Source: Syntrophaceae bacterium UBA6078 (GTDB lineage: Bacteria; Desulfobacterota; Syntrophia; Syntrophales; UBA2210). Taken from it: a stretch of DNA of 64,000 bases. Shown piece by piece: positions 58,984 through 64,000 of the stretch; positions within the stretch are counted from its first letter, which is position 1, and each line of letters opens with the position of its first letter. The notes beneath the pieces are model-generated. The model did not search any database, was not told where the DNA came from, and saw nothing but the letters and a program-made list of their open reading frames with translations. The stretch covers positions 1-64,000 of the forward strand of contig DIXO01000067.1 of assembly GCA_002428735.1 (NCBI GenBank), given 5' to 3'. The position numbers and the translations under genes were made by a program.

Positions 58984-59520
58984 ATGGAAAAGATCTGCAT
59001 TGTGCGAAGGAGAAAAGATATTCAACGACTCTGCGGGGAACGGGAGTATCATTCCGGAGAACGGATGTCCCCCAATCGGAATCTGGGCGTCGTCGCTTCC
59101 CCTGCGCTGGTGGATGACCGGGGCATGGGGCGGTTACCTGTTGACGGTACCACGGAAGACCGGAAAGAAGCGATCTCCTTCAATCTGACGCCCGAGCAGT
59201 CCGCCGTGATTCAGTCGAGCACATTCTCTCACTATCTCCGGAACGGCATGTCGCGGGGCGGGGCCATCAACGTGCAGCAGCGGGAAGACGGACAGATCAG
59301 CCTGAATTTTTTCTTTGACCGGGCGAACGCGTTGCGGCTGCTCAAGGCGCAGCATGTATGCAAAATGCTCCAGATCAGCAAGAGCTTTCTGGGAAAGCTC
59401 ACGCAGACAAAACAACTGAAGAGTTACAAGGTAGGCGGACTCAGACGGTATGCCCTCGAGGATATTCTGGATTTTCTTTCCAGGAACGAATATCCCGGGG
59501 ATGCGACATATCCGCAATGA
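58984..59520 (+). CDS. Helix-turn-helix (excisionase/MerR-like) protein
   Basis: 178 residues. The C-terminal ~70 residues form a MerR/excisionase-type winged helix: MLQISKSFLGKLTQTKQLKS then YKVGGLRRYALEDILDFLSR near the end. The N-terminal ~110 residues (ISFNLTPEQSAVIQSSTFSH, GAINVQQREDGQISLNFFFD) are unrecognised and may bind a partner. GAGGA precedes the ATG at 58984; an ATG four codons upstream is less well placed. It lies 50 bases before an ExeA-like ATPase gene and may regulate it. Confidence 0.75.
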   Translation: MEKICIVRRRKDIQRLCGEREYHSGERMSPNRNLGVVASPALVDDRGMGRLPVDGTTEDRKEAISFNLTPEQSAVIQSSTFSHYLRNGMSRGGAINVQQREDGQISLNFFFDRANALRLLKAQHVCKMLQISKSFLGKLTQTKQLKSYKVGGLRRYALEDILDFLSRNEYPGDATYPQ

Positions 59521-59570
59521 GGTATGACAGTCAGTCTTGACAATGCACAGTAAACTGGGGAGATGATGCC

Positions 59571-60992
59571 ATGTATTACGAATATTGGGGTCTCAAAAAA
59601 CCGCCATTCGACAATGTTCCTGATCCGTCCATGTACGTAGAGAGTCACGCGTCGATGGAGAACGCCATCGCGGAAACCATCTTCGCCATAGAGGAGGGGG
59701 GGGAGAGCATCGCGGTGATCGTCGGCGACGTGGGCTTGGGCAAGACCCTCTCGCTCCGGATGATTATCGATTCGCTCGATCAGGAAAAATATAAAATAGC
59801 GCTCATTACCAACCCGAGCGTCACCTTTTCCCAGCTGACACGAGAGATTATCGGACAGATCACGGGGAAACCGCATGATAAAGCGAGGAAAGTAGATCTT
59901 CTGGAAACCTTCAACAAACTGCTCTTCGAGACCATCGATGCAGGGAAGAAGGTTCTCATATTTATCGATGAGGCAAATGCCATCTCACCCGCGAATCTTG
60001 AAAACCTGCGGCTGCTGACCAATATGCAGGATGATCAGCAGAACCTGTTCACCATGGTCCTTGCCGGGCAGAACGAACTGGCCCGGCGGCTGGAGCATCC
60101 GAAGCGCGCCAACCTCTTTCAGCGGATCGGAACCTATAACAAAATAGAGAAGATACACTCGGAAGACCTGGTGAAAACCTATGTCGAAACCCGGCTGAAA
60201 CTCGCAGGCGGGTCAAGAACAATCTTTACCGACGATGTTTTCGCTCCGCTCCTGAAACATTCCGAAGAGGGGGTCCCCCGTCTTATCAACAAGATATGCA
60301 AACTATCCTTGAAGGCGGGGGAAACAAACGGGCTCGAACTCATCACCGGCGAAATGGTTGACCAGATCGGCCTGCGTTTCCAGCGGATGAGCGCTTCCGC
60401 TCCCCGCAGGGAAAAGTCCGAAGGGAGCTTCGAAGAGGATGAAGCACGGGAAACGCCTCAGGCGCTGGCGGTTGCTGTTGAGGATATGCCGGCCGTTCTT
60501 GAAGAGCGGGAACCGGAGCCTGTGATGGAAAAACCGGAGCTCTGTGCGGAGGAGGCAGCGCTGTTCGAAGAGACGCCGGAACCATACGCTCAAAGCCCTC
60601 TGCCGGTGGAATCGCTGGCTCCCGTTACCGAAACCGCTCCGATTCAGGATCAGGGCGCCGAAGAGAAGCCTCATCCCCGCCTCGTTTTTGAAAAGGTCGA
60701 ATCGGATGCCGTCCCTCGGCAACCTCTTGTCTCTGAGGACAACAAATCGATAGAAATAGAAATCGGCGACAGGAAGGTGGCGGTAACCCTCCCCTGTGAC
60801 GTGATGCGGCAGGCCCACTGCGCGAGCCGCGAGCACCGCGTCAAACTGGCAGGCGTCCTGGCCGCACGGCTTCTTCAGCAGGATCCGCAATTCACGGATT
60901 CCCACTGTTCCGATCCCGTGGAGATATGGAGTAAAATCAGGGAATCCGTTCTGAACACGTTTGAGGAGGAACAGAGGCTGGGCGTGATGTAA
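59571..60992 (+). CDS. ExeA-like AAA ATPase with an acidic/proline-rich C-terminal extension
   Basis: 473 residues. The N-terminus YEYWGLKKPPFDNVPDPSMY is the standard start of ExeA/GspA-type ATPases. Walker A is GDVGLGKTLS near residue 49, Walker B LIFIDEANAI near 127, with the sensor region FQRIGTYNKIE. Residues ~275-390 are acidic and Pro/Glu-rich and probably unstructured. The last ~80 residues (IEIEIGDRKVAVTLPCDVMR, ...EVEEEQRLGVM-like tail) form a small extra domain. No membrane helix or peptidoglycan-binding domain is present, unlike ExeA itself. The TPR gene follows 13 bases downstream, so the two likely work together, perhaps in envelope or polysaccharide export. Confidence 0.85.
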   Translation: MYYEYWGLKKPPFDNVPDPSMYVESHASMENAIAETIFAIEEGGESIAVIVGDVGLGKTLSLRMIIDSLDQEKYKIALITNPSVTFSQLTREIIGQITGKPHDKARKVDLLETFNKLLFETIDAGKKVLIFIDEANAISPANLENLRLLTNMQDDQQNLFTMVLAGQNELARRLEHPKRANLFQRIGTYNKIEKIHSEDLVKTYVETRLKLAGGSRTIFTDDVFAPLLKHSEEGVPRLINKICKLSLKAGETNGLELITGEMVDQIGLRFQRMSASAPRREKSEGSFEEDEARETPQALAVAVEDMPAVLEEREPEPVMEKPELCAEEAALFEETPEPYAQSPLPVESLAPVTETAPIQDQGAEEKPHPRLVFEKVESDAVPRQPLVSEDNKSIEIEIGDRKVAVTLPCDVMRQAHCASREHRVKLAGVLAARLLQQDPQFTDSHCSDPVEIWSKIRESVLNTFEEEQRLGVM

Positions 60993-61005
60993 GCCTCCTT
61001 CTGCC

Positions 61006-61809
61006 ATGAAACTCTATTCCATCGCACAACTGGAGGCTCCGGCGCACAAAAGGAATCGTGCCCGGGAATGGTTCATGAAGGGATGCCGGTATGATCGTCT
61101 TGACCCGTATTCGGACCAGGCCGTGGACGCGTACCGGAAAAGCATCCAAATCGACGGCACCTTCACCGATGCCTATATGCATCTGGGATTCATATACCTC
61201 AACCGGGAGCGGTACGATGACGCGCTGAAATATTTTGAACAGGTGGTTGAACTGGACCCGAACAACCCGGAAACCTACAATAATCTCGGCTACGTGTATG
61301 AGAAGATGAAGCGGATCGGCAGCGCGAAACAGATGTATCATCACGCGCTGGGGATAGATCCCGGCAGTACGGAAGCGATGCTCAATATCGCCCGGATTCT
61401 GGAATTGGAAGGCAACTATCACGGCGCCATGCAGCAGTACCGGCAAACGATAGGAAAGGCGCCCCGCGCGACCGTTCCCCGCTTCCGCCTGGCTGTGCTC
61501 TATGACCGGCACGATATGTTCGACGAGGCGATACAGGAATATCTGAACGTCCTTGCCGTCGACCCCGAACACCGGAAGGCCCTCTTGAATCTGGGGAATC
61601 TCTATGTGCAGCTTGGCGATGACGCGAAGGCCGTCATAGCCTTTGAACGGGTGTTGCAGCTGGAACCCGACAACGCGGAGGTGTGGAATGATCTGGGTTC
61701 TCTGTACGAGGAAGCGAAACTGTATGAAAAAGCTGCTGCCGCCTTTGAACAATCCATTTCACTGGATCCTCTCCATGAGGAAGCCCATTTTAATCTGGCC
61801 CGTCTCTAG
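61006..61809 (+). CDS. TPR-repeat protein, interrupted by an in-frame amber codon
   Basis: 267 residues made almost wholly of about six TPR units, for example AYMHLGFIYLNRERYDDALK, TYNNLGYVYEKMKRIGSAKQ and VWNDLGSLYEEAKLYEKAAA. The reading frame ends with TAG at 61807-61809 in the middle of a repeat helix (HFNLARL). In the same frame, 44 more codons continue to a TGA at 61942-61944 and encode convincing TPR-like sequence (IIQRLHFILSVNPHHQKAKK). The stop is therefore a likely nonsense mutation, sequencing error or read-through site; the intact protein would have about 312 residues. It follows the ExeA-like gene. Confidence 0.8.
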   Translation: MKLYSIAQLEAPAHKRNRAREWFMKGCRYDRLDPYSDQAVDAYRKSIQIDGTFTDAYMHLGFIYLNRERYDDALKYFEQVVELDPNNPETYNNLGYVYEKMKRIGSAKQMYHHALGIDPGSTEAMLNIARILELEGNYHGAMQQYRQTIGKAPRATVPRFRLAVLYDRHDMFDEAIQEYLNVLAVDPEHRKALLNLGNLYVQLGDDAKAVIAFERVLQLEPDNAEVWNDLGSLYEEAKLYEKAAAAFEQSISLDPLHEEAHFNLARL

Positions 61810-61944
61810 TGTCGCGGCTATTATTCAAACCCGGATAGCTCAAAGAAAGAGAAGATTATTCAAAGACTTCATTTCATTCTGTCCGTCAATCCTCATCATC
61901 AAAAGGCGAAAAAACTCCTCGAAGAGCTCGGCAGAACGCATTGA
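61810..61944 (+). pseudogene. Detached 3' part of the TPR gene beyond the amber codon
   Basis: Same frame as the TPR gene, 44 sense codons then TGA. The residues include KKEKIIQRLHFILSVNPHHQ and AKKLLEELGR, typical of a final TPR helix pair. No own start codon with ribosome binding site is visible, so it is either lost or made only by read-through. Confidence 0.6.
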
Positions 61945-62050
61945 TACCCGAAAGACGATAATCGTCCAGAAGAATGGAAGCATGCTGATTTCCGGGGATT
62001 AGCGGGAAGGGCTTCCGGCAGGATTTATTCCCCTCGCCCTCTCATCCCGC

Positions 62051-63244
62051 TCAGTGCGTCGCCAGGATCGCCCAGAACAGGACCCCTTTCCAGAACACCC
62101 CTTCGTCCGGATTGAAGAGAGGGGTATGCTGCCTCCCCGATCCGGGCGTGTAGGCCTCGAGTGTGAACATGGCGCCGGGGACCCCGTACAGGTAGTGGGC
62201 GAAATCTTCGCCCCCCAGCATGGGCGGACATTCCTTCACCTCCTGGCCGTTCTGTCTGAGCAGGGCGGCCACGCGGCTGAATACAGCGGGATCGTTCAAG
62301 AGGGCGGGGTGTCCATAGAACGGCTTCGCATCGAGCTCAGCCCCCATGCCCTCCGCTACGGCCCGTACTTCGTCGATGCACTTTCCCATCATCTCCGCGT
62401 GAAGTTCGCGCGGCAGAAGCGTCCGGAATCCATACCAGAGTTCGGCCCTGGCCGGGATAACGTTGCTTCCCGTGCCCGCGTTCAGGATGACCGGTTCGAG
62501 GGCGATCGGTTCCGCAGGGCTGAAGAAACGGGCGGCGAACATGTCGAGGCGGCTCATCGCCGCGTGCGCCACCCGGAGGGCGTTCACGCCCATGTGGGGT
62601 CTGCCCGCGTGGCCGCCCGATGTGGTAAAGAGAAAGCGGATGCGGCCCGAATTGCCCAGGAGCGCCCCCGGACGGGAAAGGAACATGCCGTGATGCGCCT
62701 CCTCTCCGGTCCAGATGTGGAGCGCGTAGGCCGCGCTGATGCTATCCAGGATGCCCTCCTGTACCAGGAGGTCGCCCCCCGATACGGGCTCCGGGGGCAT
62801 GCCCGGATTCTCTTCCGCGTCCTGAAAAACGAGACGAAGGTTATGAACGGGGGCGACGCTCCCCTCCGAAACGGACCGGAGAAACCCCAGGAGCATGGCC
62901 GTGTGGGCGTCGTGGCCGCAGGCGTGGGAGACCCCCTCGCGCCGAGATGCGCAGGGGAGGCCCGTCATCTCGGGAACCGGCAGGGCGTCGAAGTCGGCCC
63001 GGAAGAGAATACGGTTCCGGTCTCCGTCCGCGTCGATATCGACGACGATTCCCCCCTTCGATTCGCGCGGCTCACGGATGACCGTGTTTCCCCGATTGCC
63101 GGCAATGGCGGCATGTATCTCATCCAGGATGCGGCGGCGGGTGGCCTCCGTTTCGTATCGTGTTTCGGGATGGCAGTGGAGCCCCCTTCGCAGCTTCATC
63201 ACATACCCTTCCTGCCCCTGCGCGACTTCAACCAGGCTCTTCAT
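62051..63244 (-). CDS. M20-family amidohydrolase (hippurate hydrolase-like)
   Basis: 397 residues, a zinc-dependent aminoacylase/carboxypeptidase. Metal and catalytic sites are seen in SHACGHDAHTAMLLGFL near residue 105 and QDAEENPGMPPEP near 140. VLNAGTGSNVIPARAELWYG-like residues lie near 260, and MLGGEDFAHYL near 360. The insert dimerisation domain lies in between. A remote similarity to benzoylglycine hydrolases would suit an aromatic-acid-degrading host, but substrates of this family vary widely. GGAGGC precedes the ATG. Confidence 0.9.
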   Translation of the reverse strand: MKSLVEVAQGQEGYVMKLRRGLHCHPETRYETEATRRRILDEIHAAIAGNRGNTVIREPRESKGGIVVDIDADGDRNRILFRADFDALPVPEMTGLPCASRREGVSHACGHDAHTAMLLGFLRSVSEGSVAPVHNLRLVFQDAEENPGMPPEPVSGGDLLVQEGILDSISAAYALHIWTGEEAHHGMFLSRPGALLGNSGRIRFLFTTSGGHAGRPHMGVNALRVAHAAMSRLDMFAARFFSPAEPIALEPVILNAGTGSNVIPARAELWYGFRTLLPRELHAEMMGKCIDEVRAVAEGMGAELDAKPFYGHPALLNDPAVFSRVAALLRQNGQEVKECPPMLGGEDFAHYLYGVPGAMFTLEAYTPGSGRQHTPLFNPDEGVFWKGVLFWAILATH

Positions 63245-63302
63245 CGGCGCCTCCTGCGGTTATGGCCTCCGGCGAATCCGGAACCGTTCACTTCTGATTG
63301 TT

Positions 63303-63992
63303 TCACCGGGCCTCTTTTCCTCCCTCGGCGAGTTCCGCCAGCGCGGCACGGTGGAGGAGCCTGATCGATCCCCCTTCTTCTTCCACCAGCCCCCGGCTTT
63401 TCATGCTCCCCAGTGCCCGCGAGAGCGACTCCGGCCCCGTCCCCAGGAGGCCGGCAAGCTGGAGCTTCGAGATGTTCAGCTGTATCGTGTCCCCGTTCCC
63501 CTGTTCCTTCGACAGATACAGCATGTACGAGGCCAGACGTGCGGGAATTTCCTTGAGGGAAAGATTCTCCACCTGGATGGTAAACTCCCGGAGCCGCGCC
63601 GCCAGGAGCGCCAGAAGATTCATCGTGAGCGACGGCCTGTTCGTGATCAGATCGATAAACGCGCCCCGGGGAAAAAACAGAAGCCGGCTCTTCGAAAGCG
63701 CCCGGGCGTTGGCGGGGAACGACTGCCCCGAAAAGACAGGGACGGCGCCGATGCTCTCCCCCTCGCCGAGGATATGGAGTGTCTGCTCCTTCCCTTCGGG
63801 GGAGAGTTTGTACACGCTCACGCTCCCCTCGCCGACGAGATAGAAGCCGTTTCCTTCATCACCGTCGAAGAAGATGATCTCCCCCTTGCCGAACCGTTTC
63901 TCCACCGCGATCGTTTCGATCTCTTGCAGATGCTCTTCGGAGAGGCCCCCGAAAAGCCGGCTTGTTTCCAGAACCTGGCGCGCTTTTTTCAT
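63303..63992 (-). CDS. Crp/Fnr-family transcriptional regulator
   Basis: 229 residues. An N-terminal cyclic-nucleotide-binding-type beta-roll (residues ~14-130, with FFDGDEGNGFYLVGEGSVSV) is followed by a long helix and a C-terminal winged helix (~150-225). The recognition helix lies in LGTGPESLSRALGSMKSRGL. The FNR Fe-S cysteines are absent, and the pocket lacks the RxS signature of cAMP binders, so the ligand is uncertain. Only eight bases upstream of the start are in the window. Confidence 0.88.
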   Translation of the reverse strand: MKKARQVLETSRLFGGLSEEHLQEIETIAVEKRFGKGEIIFFDGDEGNGFYLVGEGSVSVYKLSPEGKEQTLHILGEGESIGAVPVFSGQSFPANARALSKSRLLFFPRGAFIDLITNRPSLTMNLLALLAARLREFTIQVENLSLKEIPARLASYMLYLSKEQGNGDTIQLNISKLQLAGLLGTGPESLSRALGSMKSRGLVEEEGGSIRLLHRAALAELAEGGKEAR

Positions 63993-64000
63993 GATGTCCC

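Noticed and set aside
61807..61809. Pyrrolysine at the TAG in the TPR gene
   Set aside because: No methylamine methyltransferase context and no pyl genes in the window; a nonsense change from a Tyr codon is simpler.
62054..63364. Rightward 436-codon open frame
   Set aside because: Arg/Gly-rich antisense shadow of the M20 amidohydrolase gene.

Overview
The window looks like the chromosome of an anaerobic, probably syntrophic or sulfate-reducing member of the Desulfobacterota (old Deltaproteobacteria, close in style to Syntrophus/Smithella). The main evidence is a complete anaerobic glutarate/glutaconate-to-acetyl-CoA gene set: a non-decarboxylating type glutaryl-CoA dehydrogenase, a biotin-dependent Na+-pumping glutaconyl-CoA decarboxylase, a glutaconate-type CoA-transferase, and a hydratase/dehydrogenase fusion with a thiolase. 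An aldehyde ferredoxin oxidoreductase family gene and an Mrp/Mbh-type ion-transport operon fit the same lifestyle. The taxon is an inference from gene content and remembered family sequences; no search was run.

Layout. 0.1-4.7 kb: TetR regulator with a palindrome at its own predicted transcription start, then the beta-oxidation fusion protein and thiolase. 4.8-6.4 kb: a nitrilase-family amidase and a metallo-beta-lactamase (MBL) fold hydrolase. 6.4-8.1 kb: a small promoter-terminator unit and an AT-rich pair of unrecognised genes. 8.1-13.1 kb: trpEGDCF behind a classical attenuator (leader peptide with three Trp codons and two tandem terminator hairpins); trpB and trpA are absent. 13.3-24.5 kb: the glutarate locus. 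iclR, glutaryl-CoA dehydrogenase, gcdA and a minimal biotin carrier run leftward; gcdD, gcdB, gctA, gctB and a TRAP transporter run rightward from a shared control region. 24.9-35.2 kb: cytidylate kinase, an antiporter-like subunit, a receiver/PAS/histidine kinase, a response regulator, two universal stress proteins and an eight-gene Mrp-like operon. 35.2-37.8 kb: endonuclease IV and a secreted FG-GAP repeat protein. 37.8-39.5 kb: tRNA-Met, then a small AT-rich islet bounded by 25-bp direct repeats, carrying a DUF5655-like gene and a Phd/ParE-type toxin-antitoxin pair. 39.6-46.5 kb (all leftward): a third antiporter-like subunit, a small membrane protein, hemW, lepA, adk and an MBL hydrolase. 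47.0-52.7 kb: a compact signalling cassette of anti-sigma-type ATPase, STAS-like regulator, PilZ-like/methyltransferase fusion, six-TM SpoIIE phosphatase and six-TM PAS histidine kinase. 53.2-64.0 kb: a four-cluster ferredoxin with an AOR-family oxidoreductase, a DUF374 acyltransferase, a nitroreductase, a small HExxH protein, a cytidylate kinase-like/BON fusion, an HTH protein, an ExeA-like ATPase, a TPR protein with an in-frame amber codon, an M20 amidohydrolase and a Crp/Fnr regulator.

How the genes fit together. Glutarate, probably imported by the TRAP system, would be activated by GctAB, oxidised to glutaconyl-CoA, and decarboxylated to crotonyl-CoA by GcdABCD with Na+ export. Crotonyl-CoA would be hydrated, oxidised and thiolysed to two acetyl-CoA by the products of the first operon. 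The resulting Na+ gradient could be exchanged with protons by the Mrp-like complex. The 47-52.7 kb signalling cassette is the least explained part and the best candidate for an undescribed system.
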